Part shown: positions 1 to 7,590 of the stretch, one piece after another
Layout: each line of letters starts with the position of its first letter
How positions within the stretch are numbered: the stretch's first letter is position 1
From: Acetobacterium wieringae
GTDB lineage: Bacteria > Bacillota > Clostridia > Eubacteriales > Eubacteriaceae
Assembly: GCF_001766835.1 (NCBI RefSeq)
Contig: NZ_LKEU01000037.1
Coordinates: 143,146 to 207,145, forward strand
Direction of reading: 5' to 3'
Length of the DNA: 64,000 bases
The notes under the pieces: generated by a model
Databases searched by the model: none
What the model was told of the DNA's origin: nothing
Seen by the model: only the letters and a program-made list of their open reading frames with translations
Translations under genes and position numbers: made by a program

Positions 1-94
1 CTTAGATTCTAACTTTATAATTATAACATAATCGTCTTTATTATTCCATAGTTGAAAATATTGTTCTCATCTCTAAAATATTTTCTGAAAAATT

Positions 95-2482
95 TTAAAG
101 TTCAACAACGGATTCCCATTGAACTTCCTCAGGCATCGACTTTTTTTGATAAAATCCCAGTAGCATCAATGCCAGCACCGAAGCAATGGCAACGGTCCAG
201 TACACCTGTTTGAAGCCATAATTGAGGGTTTTCTGAAACTCATTTTCAAGCTCCGTTTTTTTGCTGTCAATCGCTGCCAGATAATCATTCTTAGAACTTT
301 CAAAGGCTTCCGGCACGGCGTTCTTCATGATTGTCATCTGATTTACCATGGTCGTTAACTGGTTTTTTACATCCGCCATCGCATCAATGGCTATTCCCAT
401 CTGAGCCTGATTTGCCTGAGCCGAATCGCGTTGCTCTGACAAGCTCGCAATGGCGCTCTCCAACACCCAGATCTTGCCATCAAGATCGTCAATGGTTTTT
501 ACGTCGCTGAGCTCATCCAGTACAGTTTGCGGTAGCTGGTTGCGTACACTTTCCGGAATCATGCTGACCACATCCATCGGAGCTGCACTCATGGTTGCTG
601 CTGGTGGCGGACCGGCCACTCCTGGTGGCATCCCGGCTGGTGTCGACACTGCCATTTGCGCCGCTGCTGCGGCCATCATTTCTGCCATCGTCACACGCAG
701 ACTTTCGAGCTGGTGAAGGGCCTCTTGCTGGGCCGCAAGCGCCGCTTCCATGCCATCGATGCCAGCGCTAATGCCATCATAACCAGTTCGCAGTTCGGCA
801 ATGTTGCCATCCAGTTGAGTAATCCCGGTATTAAGCCCATTGATGCCATTGTCGATGCCGCTATTAATCTCGGCAATGGTATCCGGCATCATAATTGCAA
901 ACATCCGGGCTGCAAAGGTTTTGCTGTTTTCGGTAATGGTGGTGACGTCCGACTCCTTCATCAGGGCCACCAGCTCCTCAGGAATATCGTTACCACTGTT
1001 TTCATTCATATTGATTTCAATCGTCTGCTTGGCCGTTAAATCCGGCAAGCTTACAGTCGCCAGCTGATCACCAATATTTTCGTTGCTTTTTAGCTGATTA
1101 AATTCATCTGTTAGCTCCTGAGCATAGGGTAAGGTTGGTACGCTCACCTCCGTTGGTAATAGATTCATGACGTTTGACTGCACCGACAACCCGGCATGGG
1201 CAATAAAACCGACCATAATCGCCGGGGCCACTGCCGTTCCAATCGATCGGATCAATGAGACTGTGGCCAGCGCCGAATTGGCCTCCGCCGCTTCGGTGTT
1301 GTCCAGCATCATATAGTTAATCGGGGTTCCCATGGTAAAGCCAATCCCCAACCCCATCAAAATCAGACTGACCACCACCGTCAGGATGCTGGGATAATTA
1401 GTTGTCACAAAAATCAAAAAAAGTGAACCGATACATGAAACCAGAAAACCAAATCCGAGGGTTATTTTTACTCCAAATTTATCGATAAGCTTGCCCGAGA
1501 ACGGAGCCCCGACGCCAGCAAAAAGACCGAGAATAATGACATAGTAACCACCTTTTCCAGCTGGTGTTTTCATCGCATTTTCACAAAACTGGGGAACAAA
1601 AATCATCCCCATGATAACCATCCCGGTGATAAATGACAAGACCAGGGTGATCAGAATATTGCTGTTTTTAAAATAGGCTAAGTTGATGACCGGATCTTCA
1701 GCTTTTTTCTCCACCAGAATAAAAATCGGCAGCAACAGCATAAAAATGATCAAGAATGGATAGACTGCCGTGCTGAGAAAGGTATTGGCAAAATCAAAGA
1801 AATCGATGTTCTTCAAACCATAAAGGACACAGAGAACCATGATGGTGACGATGGTGATTCCGCCGATATCGATTTTTTTGACATTTTCAATCCGGGTATT
1901 TGGCAGACAAATGAGTCCTGCCGCCAAAATAAAAATCGTAATCGGTACATTAATATAAAAAATATACTGCCAGTTGGTAGTTCCAGCCAAATCCAGAATG
2001 GCACTGCCAGCGGATGCACCAAATATATTGGCAATCCCATAAACGCCACCAACCAAACCTAAGGCCATGCCCCGCTTCTCTTTGGGAAAGGTGGTGCCAA
2101 ATTCGGCAGTTGCCACCGGGACGATGCCACCACCACCGATGGCCTGAACTGCTCTCGCCACCAGCAGCATCGGAAAACTGGCGAAATTCTGAGCTAAACC
2201 ACAAAATAATGAACCCAGACCAAAAAGCAAGATACTGAGAAGATAAATGTATTTTCTGCCAAAACGGTCAGCCAGCTTGCCCATTACCGGGATACTGGCC
2301 GCATAAGCCAGTGTATATATCGTTATCATCCAGATTCCGGTTTTATCGTCGACCATTAAGTTGGTTTGAATCACCGTTCTGGCCGGGGTAACAATGCCGG
2401 TATCCAGGGCGCCCATAAAAATCCCCAAAAGATATACGACCATGACCATGCCGTAGCTGATTTTTTTATTCTGATTTGTCAT
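95..2482 (-). CDS. MFS drug exporter, DHA2 (EmrB/QacA) type, with long extracytoplasmic insert
   Basis: Predicted 14-helix proton-driven multidrug exporter of the inner membrane. The first helices carry the DHA2 signature (GALDTGIV near residue 25, GKLADRFGRK near residue 70, R-x-V-Q-A-I-GGGG near residue 112). About 320 residues (roughly 435-755) are inserted before the final helix; they are rich in Gln, Ala, Met and Pro and contain heptad-like stretches, so a coiled coil or adaptor-like domain is likely. The family is normally about 450-550 residues, this one 795. I chose the ATG at 2482 because AAGGAAGG lies about 10 nt upstream; an in-frame extension would overlap the MarR gene. It follows that gene by 22 nt, so the two form one operon, presumably induced by a MarR ligand. 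Substrate unknown. Confidence 0.88.
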   Translation of the reverse strand: MTNQNKKISYGMVMVVYLLGIFMGALDTGIVTPARTVIQTNLMVDDKTGIWMITIYTLAYAASIPVMGKLADRFGRKYIYLLSILLFGLGSLFCGLAQNFASFPMLLVARAVQAIGGGGIVPVATAEFGTTFPKEKRGMALGLVGGVYGIANIFGASAGSAILDLAGTTNWQYIFYINVPITIFILAAGLICLPNTRIENVKKIDIGGITIVTIMVLCVLYGLKNIDFFDFANTFLSTAVYPFLIIFMLLLPIFILVEKKAEDPVINLAYFKNSNILITLVLSFITGMVIMGMIFVPQFCENAMKTPAGKGGYYVIILGLFAGVGAPFSGKLIDKFGVKITLGFGFLVSCIGSLFLIFVTTNYPSILTVVVSLILMGLGIGFTMGTPINYMMLDNTEAAEANSALATVSLIRSIGTAVAPAIMVGFIAHAGLSVQSNVMNLLPTEVSVPTLPYAQELTDEFNQLKSNENIGDQLATVSLPDLTAKQTIEINMNENSGNDIPEELVALMKESDVTTITENSKTFAARMFAIMMPDTIAEINSGIDNGINGLNTGITQLDGNIAELRTGYDGISAGIDGMEAALAAQQEALHQLESLRVTMAEMMAAAAAQMAVSTPAGMPPGVAGPPPAATMSAAPMDVVSMIPESVRNQLPQTVLDELSDVKTIDDLDGKIWVLESAIASLSEQRDSAQANQAQMGIAIDAMADVKNQLTTMVNQMTIMKNAVPEAFESSKNDYLAAIDSKKTELENEFQKTLNYGFKQVYWTVAIASVLALMLLGFYQKKSMPEEVQWESVVEL

Positions 2483-2504
2483 TTGATTTGCAGTCCTTCC
2501 TTTT

Positions 2505-2942
2505 TTACTGGTGGTCGATCGAGTCTTTTTCATTAATCCTGGCCACATTGTCAGCGATTTTTTTTGTGATCCTGCGATATTGTTGAATTTCTTCATCACT
2601 TAAGCCTTCAAAAAAAGACTGATTCCACTCCTCCAGTGCTGCTCCCATTTCTCCCAGGATACTTTGCCCCGCCGGGGCAATCGATATCAGGTTTTCCCGT
2701 TTATTCTCAGGATTCTGATGGCGCTCAATCAGGCCTTTCTCCTCCAGTTTTCGCAAAGTTTTGGCGATTGCGCCTTTATCCAGCATAAAATGCTGGGCAA
2801 TGGCATCCTGATTAACCCCATTGTTTGAAGCTAAATACATCAGAATTACCTGTTCAGGAAAACCCACCCCAGAATTATGCAAGCGCCGTTCACAAAACAC
2901 CTTGCTATGACGCACGATGATCGAAAGATTGTTCATTAACAT
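2505..2942 (-). CDS. MarR-family transcriptional regulator
   Basis: 145-residue winged-helix repressor. The helix-turn-helix region (residues about 45-75, VNQDAIAQHFMLDKGAIAKT) and following wing with a basic tip (ENKR) are typical of MarR. GAGG lies 6 nt before the ATG at 2942. It is the first gene of a two-gene operon with the DHA2 exporter, the classic arrangement for a drug-responsive autorepressor. A consensus promoter and a dyad lie directly upstream. Ligand not predictable. Confidence 0.93.
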   Translation of the reverse strand: MLMNNLSIIVRHSKVFCERRLHNSGVGFPEQVILMYLASNNGVNQDAIAQHFMLDKGAIAKTLRKLEEKGLIERHQNPENKRENLISIAPAGQSILGEMGAALEEWNQSFFEGLSDEEIQQYRRITKKIADNVARINEKDSIDHQ

Positions 2943-2975
2943 TGATTACCTCACTCAGATATTTAATCTGTTGTC

Positions 2976-3028
2976 GTTGCAACTGTTGAATTGGCAACTA
3001 TATTAACACAATAACCTGAGCCTGTCAA
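2976..3028 (-). promoter_or_regulatory. marR-exporter operon promoter with overlapping operator
   Basis: On the minus strand TTGACA (3023-3028), a 17-bp spacer and TAATAT (3000-3005) form a near-consensus sigma-A promoter. Immediately downstream, around the start site, are the self-complementary GTTGCAAC (2976-2983) and a second arm GTTGCC/GGCAAC (2993-2998), giving the GTTGC...GCAAC dyad often bound by MarR proteins. Autorepression by the encoded MarR is inferred. Confidence 0.72.
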
Positions 3029-3111
3029 CGATAAGATGATTTCATTTTTCAAATCATTATCTATCATTTCAAGTATGTGTTTTACAAAGAATCCTTTAGA
3101 TATCCATTTCT

Positions 3112-3174
3112 AAAATAAAAATACTCCTTCCACAGCGTTATGATTAATAATTTAATCACCACACTGTAGAAGGA
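3112..3174 (-). terminator. Rho-independent terminator of the frameshifted methyltransferase gene
   Basis: A long inverted repeat (TCCTTCYACAGYGT...ACRCTGTRGAAGGA, inner arms TGATTAA/TTAATCA) is followed on the minus strand by a T-rich tract (3112-3123). It lies just after the stop codon at 3187. Confidence 0.75.
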
Positions 3175-3186
3175 ACATGATCCCAT

Positions 3187-4267
3187 TTAGTTGCTATAAA
3201 GAATTCGAGAATGTTTATATAATTCTTCTCTAAACGTTGGTGTCATGATCCCACCCAAAACTGCATAAACACTGATAAACGAGGATTTACCCGGTATACA
3301 TACTTTGTCTGCAAATGTTCTTGCATATTCCCGCTGTTTATCCTCGCTGGTTGTGGCTGGATCAAAAATTTCTGGTATCATTCCTAAACATATCCGATCA
3401 CCATACTTTTCAAAAAGCTGTAGGGTATCATTCATGTTTTGTGGACTCCATGAGTCCCATCCGGCATCGAGAATACACTGAATGCGGGATTCGATATGAC
3501 CACAGCTATGAAGATCAGCCCACAGTCCTTTCGCATGAATATGGTCAGTCAGTTTTCTCATGTAAGGAACAATCATTTCCTGAGCGGTTGCTTCAGAAAA
3601 AAACGGCGATCGTTGTGACCCCCAATCATCATGTACGGTAAAACCATCAATGTGATCATAATATTCTACAAATTTATCCACAATGCGACACGCCAGATCA
3701 GTGGTCGCCTCAAAAATCTCTGACGGCCTCTGTCTGATCTTCATCAATCAGAGCTTCTGCCGCTCTTTCAAATCCCATAAACGAAATAAGTCGTTCAAAC
3801 CACCATCCGTTAATCTGCCATGCCAGCACAAACCCGTTGCCATTCAAAAAAGTACCATTGTTAGCTTTGGCACTGCCTTCCCAATCCCAGCTATCAATGT
3901 CGGGAAACTGTAATACTTCTTTCCAGTCGTTGGCATCGTTTAAAATATGATTTCCGGGTCTCACCATGGAACCCTGGGCATCAGGAACATATTCCCATGG
4001 TATCCCGAACATGTCAATACCATCCTGAGGCGGCATCATATTCGCTTCAAATACAAAGGCTCTGGCAATATTATCCGGGATCACACTGGGACAAAACAAG
4101 GCCGACTCGTTTCCCAGACTTTCCCAGACCGGTTCTTTTTTCATGGTTCGTAAGTAATTTTCTTTCATCGATACTGGCGAATTGTAAACGGGGTCTGTGG
4201 TACCAAAGAAATTTGGTATTTCTGCAACAACCTGCAGTTCTTTCGAATCAAATGGTATTTTATTCAT
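3187..4267 (-). pseudogene. URO-D-family corrinoid methyltransferase (O-demethylase MT-I type), single-base frameshift
   Basis: Two overlapping reading frames together give a protein of about 355 residues of the uroporphyrinogen-decarboxylase superfamily, the fold shared by MtaA and MtvB-type methyltransferases that move methyl groups to corrinoid proteins. The N-terminal half ends at 3710 and the C-terminal half resumes in the +1 frame. Removing one T from the five-T run at 3712-3716 (minus strand GATTTTTGAG) would restore one frame through F-E-A-T-T-D-L-A. The C-terminal half keeps HDDWGSQ and the likely zinc motif H-S-C-G-H-I-E. GGAGG lies upstream of the ATG at 4267. It has its own promoter and TetR-type operator. 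A real inactivation, a sequencing error and a +1 frameshift site (TTT-TGA) are all possible; the first two are more likely. Confidence 0.8.
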
Positions 4268-4287
4268 TGTTATTTTGCCTCCAGTTT

Positions 4288-4401
4288 CTAATAAATTTTA
4301 TTGTCATTAATTTTACCCGGTTCGGGATGTTGAGTGATGCGCCAAACGATTAGCTTTCTTGCGAAGATCATGATGATAAGAAGGGTAATAAACGTTTTCA
4401 C
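4288..4401 (-). CDS. Possible 37-residue single-helix membrane peptide
   Basis: A short frame starting with GTG (4401) encodes a hydrophobic N-terminus (KTFITLLIIMIF), then a basic and polar tail, and ends about 20 nt before the methyltransferase pseudogene. AGGTAGG lies about 10 nt upstream of the GTG. It sits in the roughly 275-nt leader between the TetR-controlled promoter and the methyltransferase. It could be a genuine small membrane protein or a remnant of a longer permease; I do not recognise it. Confidence 0.3.
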   Translation of the reverse strand: MKTFITLLIIMIFARKLIVWRITQHPEPGKINDNKIY

Positions 4402-4528
4402 AGCAAACAAACCTACCTGAGTGTCGTCATCATGGTGCCGAGTTTACGAAATACTCGTATAATAACTACTACCTCAGTTGGTAATTCATCTTTAAAATCT
4501 AATTGAATGCGTTTAATTATTTTGCAAC

Positions 4529-4578
4529 TTAACCGGTTAAATTTATATCATTGTATAATTTTACGATTTTAATGTCAA
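4529..4578 (-). promoter_or_regulatory. Promoter and TetR-type operator upstream of the methyltransferase pseudogene
   Basis: Minus strand TTGACA (4573-4578), 17-bp spacer, TACAAT (4550-4555). Nine bases downstream of the -10 lies the perfect 12-bp palindrome TTAACCGGTTAA (4529-4540), covering the expected start site. The same dyad in the same position is found at both MFS permease promoters near 44.4 and 46.5 kb. The remaining leader (4402-4528) shows no recognisable riboswitch. Confidence 0.72.
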
Positions 4579-4673
4579 TATATTTCCTATTAATTCTGTT
4601 TTATTCGTAATATTATTAATAATACTCTTCTTTACTATTTTTTTTGCAAGCTATAATATTAATTAAATTTATA

Positions 4674-4713
4674 TAAAAAATAGTTGCCGTTACCTCGGCC
4701 GTAACGACAACTA
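4674..4713 (-). terminator. Rho-independent terminator of the 186-residue membrane protein gene
   Basis: Stem TAGTTG-N-CGTTAC / GTAACG-N-CAACTA (4681-4713) followed by six T on the minus strand. Confidence 0.78.
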
Positions 4714-4836
4714 CTGCATTTTTTCTTTTCGGTATTTTGATTGCTGCTGTTCCCAACTGTAATCTTCTGACCAACGAACTTACTAATCAACTGACAATTG
4801 ATTCAACGATTTGATTTTACCGGTAGTTACAGTTCA

Positions 4837-5397
4837 CTACCCTTTTCGATGCTTGCGTTTAGGGTTACTTCGGGCCAGATAAAAATAAAGAATCGCCTGA
4901 ATCAGGGTGACCAGACCCATAATGATTTTTTCAAACCAGGTGCTTCCGAATAGATTACCCAGGGTATTTAAACAAGCAAAGAAAAAAGACAGCCAAAGAT
5001 ATATTTTTGAAGCCAAATTAAACTGCCGATATTCAATCACCCCTGCAGCTACAGCAATTAACGGTAAGCCAAAGCTTACCACAATCACGCCGATGATCGA
5101 CGCTTCAAAAAAGAGTACTGCCATTAAGATCAGTGCAAAAATCAACCAGCCGATATAAAATTTTTTATAGGCTTTGACCCGAACCAGCCCGGAAGCGGCC
5201 GCAACTACCGGAATGCCATAGATTATCATGACAATGCTGGTAGTCGCCGTGCGAACCGCCGCTTCATAGCTATCCAGCTGACCGCCGCTGATTGATTCAT
5301 AAGGTAGAATTTTGAGAATGACGAGTAAAAATACCGCAATTGTAAACAGATTCAGAATAATAATGCCTTTACCCGCCGTTTTTCTGTTGAATTTCAT
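4837..5397 (-). CDS. Hypothetical polytopic membrane protein
   Basis: 186 residues with about five to six hydrophobic segments (starting near residues 12, 55, 80, 103, 130 and 155) and a strongly basic C-terminal tail (NPKRKHRKG), which suggests an inside C-terminus. It starts at an ATG preceded by AGGGAGG. No catalytic motif seen and family not recognised. It is a single gene with its own terminator. Confidence 0.7.
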   Translation of the reverse strand: MKFNRKTAGKGIIILNLFTIAVFLLVILKILPYESISGGQLDSYEAAVRTATTSIVMIIYGIPVVAAASGLVRVKAYKKFYIGWLIFALILMAVLFFEASIIGVIVVSFGLPLIAVAAGVIEYRQFNLASKIYLWLSFFFACLNTLGNLFGSTWFEKIIMGLVTLIQAILYFYLARSNPKRKHRKG

Positions 5398-5520
5398 CGT
5401 ACCCTCCCTTGTGATTGTGACTTTAGGTAATTGCGTAATGAAAAAACATCGAACACTGCATTGTTTTACGCCCAGTTTTGCAATAACCTCGATTGTGATT
5501 TTGCGTACTGAACCGTACCG

Positions 5521-6849
5521 TCAAAAGTAATCTGGAAGCAGTGCTACCGAAACGTCCTTTAGTTGCTCCCAGCTTGCCTCACCGCACTTGACCATGCAGG
5601 GGCTTGTAAGGCTTTTCTGGAGATGTTCCGGGAGTAGTCGGAATCCCATTTTTTTATAAAAATCAGGATTGATATCTGAAAAGAGGAAGATGAACACCTC
5701 ACCGTCTTTTTCAAGCTGTTGAATACATCTTTTTAGCAGAATCCCGGCATAGCCCTTACTGGTGTGCGGCTCGGGTGTCAACACCGAACCTAGGCCATAG
5801 GTAGAAATCCCCAGCACGGGTTCCAGCGTCAGAACAATCAATGAACTGACCAAATCACCCTCACGATCGATGACATAGCGTTTTCCAAAAGCATCTTCTT
5901 TAGCGTTGTCATGAATGTACTCTGCCAGGGTTCTATTTTTATGCCAGACCCGGTAGGCTTCTTTGAATAATAGCGTCCGCTCCGCTTCGGTTGCTTCCCG
6001 GATTATCATCTGTCGGGGTCCGGTTTTAAGATAAGCTTGCCACTCATCATAAATCTGACAAAGCTCTGCATCCAAATAGGTAAGAGCCTTTTCTTTAAGC
6101 GCATGGGGCACCCCATAATATGCTTCTGCAATGGCCCCGGTGATCGCAGCCAGGGTGTCACTGTCTCCCCCGACGGAGATGGCCGTCCGGATGGCATCCT
6201 CAAAAGATGCGGATTCCAAAAAAGCCTGAATAGCCTGAGGCACCGTTTCCTGACAGGTTTCATTAAACTGGTAGCTGTCCCGAATTTCATCAATGGTAAA
6301 ATTCCAGTGATAGAAATAACCATCAATCCGTTCCCGAATGGCTGCTTTGCTGGCTCCATTGCGGGCCATGTAAATGGCTAAAACAGTCGCTTCCGCACCT
6401 TTTAAACCTTCCGGATGATTATGGGTAACCCGGGTAATTACTTCCGCAAGTATCCGGGCTTCGGTTTCGGATCGCGCCGCAAAGGCCGCCGGACTGATCC
6501 GCATGGCGGCGCCATTGCCGTAACTGTTGTAGGGCTGGGGATTATCACAAAAAACCCATTGCCCAAATCGACCACCATAACCACAATGAGGGTATTTCTG
6601 ACCAATTTTCTGCATCCATTGCACGGTTAATCGTTCTACCCACTGATAGTATTCGCGATTTCCCAGCCCATTATCCAGGGGGAAACAGCCAGCTTGACCT
6701 GCTTCCATGATCGCTTTGGCAACCGCCAACGTCATGATGCTATCGTCAGTAACCTCACAGGCTCTGGTAAACAGGTCAAAGTCCTTGCTCCGATGATTAT
6801 TAAATTCAAAACGGGAACCGACAATGTCCCCAATAATCGCACCCAGCAT
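5521..6849 (-). CDS. ADP-ribosylglycohydrolase fused to a GNAT acetyltransferase domain
   Basis: 442 residues. Residues 1 to about 275 form a DraG-like ADP-ribosylglycohydrolase (GAIIGDIVGSRFE at the N-terminus, T-D-D-S near residue 35, GGDSDTLAAITGAIAEAYYG near residue 230), the fold that removes ADP-ribose from proteins or small molecules with two Mg2+ ions. Residues about 285-442 look like a GNAT acyltransferase (IIREATEAERTLLF start, K-G-Y-A-G-I-L-L-K acyl-CoA-binding loop, DFYKKMGFR near the end). The next gene downstream on this strand is the 186-residue membrane protein; the SGNH hydrolase lies 21 nt upstream, so both may be cotranscribed. Fusing ADP-ribose removal with acyl transfer is unusual; the joint substrate is unknown. 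Confidence 0.85.
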   Translation of the reverse strand: MLGAIIGDIVGSRFEFNNHRSKDFDLFTRACEVTDDSIMTLAVAKAIMEAGQAGCFPLDNGLGNREYYQWVERLTVQWMQKIGQKYPHCGYGGRFGQWVFCDNPQPYNSYGNGAAMRISPAAFAARSETEARILAEVITRVTHNHPEGLKGAEATVLAIYMARNGASKAAIRERIDGYFYHWNFTIDEIRDSYQFNETCQETVPQAIQAFLESASFEDAIRTAISVGGDSDTLAAITGAIAEAYYGVPHALKEKALTYLDAELCQIYDEWQAYLKTGPRQMIIREATEAERTLLFKEAYRVWHKNRTLAEYIHDNAKEDAFGKRYVIDREGDLVSSLIVLTLEPVLGISTYGLGSVLTPEPHTSKGYAGILLKRCIQQLEKDGEVFIFLFSDINPDFYKKMGFRLLPEHLQKSLTSPCMVKCGEASWEQLKDVSVALLPDYF

Positions 6850-6870
6850 ATTGCTCTCCTTGTTCCGTAT

Positions 6871-7449
6871 TTATTTTGCGATGCCTGTTTTATCTAAAAA
6901 ATCAATGACCTGATCCGCCATCAGACGGTGCCCGGCCGGACTCTGGTGAATTCCATCCAGATACAGATCGTTGTCACGCCAGTCGCCAGCAGCACTGAAA
7001 TCCAGGGTGAAAAGTTGGGACGAGGTGGTATAATCCCGCAACCACTGACAATAGTCTGCGATCATCACCGCAGCTTTTTCAAAGTCAACCATCTCCCCGC
7101 CTTCTTTAAAGGTTACCGGCAGATGAATCGGTGGTGGTATCGCCACAAAAACCTGAATCCCCTTCGCTCTGGACTGATCAACCATGGCGGCCAAATTCTC
7201 AGCCGCCTGTTCCCAGCTGCGGTTAAAAAAGATATCGTTATAGCCACCCATCAGGATCATCCCATCGGGTTTTGCCTGAAATACCTGTCGTTGAATCCGT
7301 TTTAGCATTCCGACGGTGGTATCGCCACTGACGCCCCGATTGACCAGTTGAATTCCCGTCTTTGTTGCTGCGATCACATGCCATTTATCTTCCCGGGACA
7401 CCTGATAGCCAAAGGTCAGGCTGTCACCAAAACATATTATCTTCACCAT
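6871..7449 (-). CDS. SGNH/GDSL-family esterase
   Basis: 192 residues without a signal peptide, so probably cytoplasmic. All four SGNH blocks are visible: GDSLTFGY (nucleophile Ser near residue 9), G-x-S-G-D-T-T (Gly near 40), GGYND (Asn near 72) and D-G-I-H-Q-S (Asp/His dyad near 165). Size and motifs match TesA-like lysophospholipase/arylesterases. It lies directly upstream of the ADP-ribosylglycohydrolase fusion (21-nt gap), suggesting an operon; deacylation of an acylated small molecule or ADP-ribose ester is conceivable but unproven. Confidence 0.87.
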   Translation of the reverse strand: MVKIICFGDSLTFGYQVSREDKWHVIAATKTGIQLVNRGVSGDTTVGMLKRIQRQVFQAKPDGMILMGGYNDIFFNRSWEQAAENLAAMVDQSRAKGIQVFVAIPPPIHLPVTFKEGGEMVDFEKAAVMIADYCQWLRDYTTSSQLFTLDFSAAGDWRDNDLYLDGIHQSPAGHRLMADQVIDFLDKTGIAK

Positions 7450-7524
7450 TTTCTCCTTAGCCGCGTACTGCTCTTGCAGTTGTTATAGACTCAGTTTATC
7501 ACAGCGCAATCGGTTTTACAATTA

Positions 7525-7554
7525 CAGAGACCACCTTTTTCCAGGTGGTCTCTG
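7525..7554. terminator. Bidirectional-looking hairpin after the chemoreceptor gene
   Basis: Perfect 12-bp inverted repeat CAGAGACCACCT / AGGTGGTCTCTG with a 6-nt loop. It lies 37 nt past the chemoreceptor stop. The T-tract is weak (TAATTGTAAAA). Confidence 0.6.
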
Positions 7555-7590
7555 AGGATTTATTATTTGATTGACGATATAACTATTTTG

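Noticed and set aside
3187..4267. In-frame amber codon for pyrrolysine in the methyltransferase
   Set aside because: The interruption is a TGA plus frame change, not TAG in frame, and the fold is URO-D rather than MttB.
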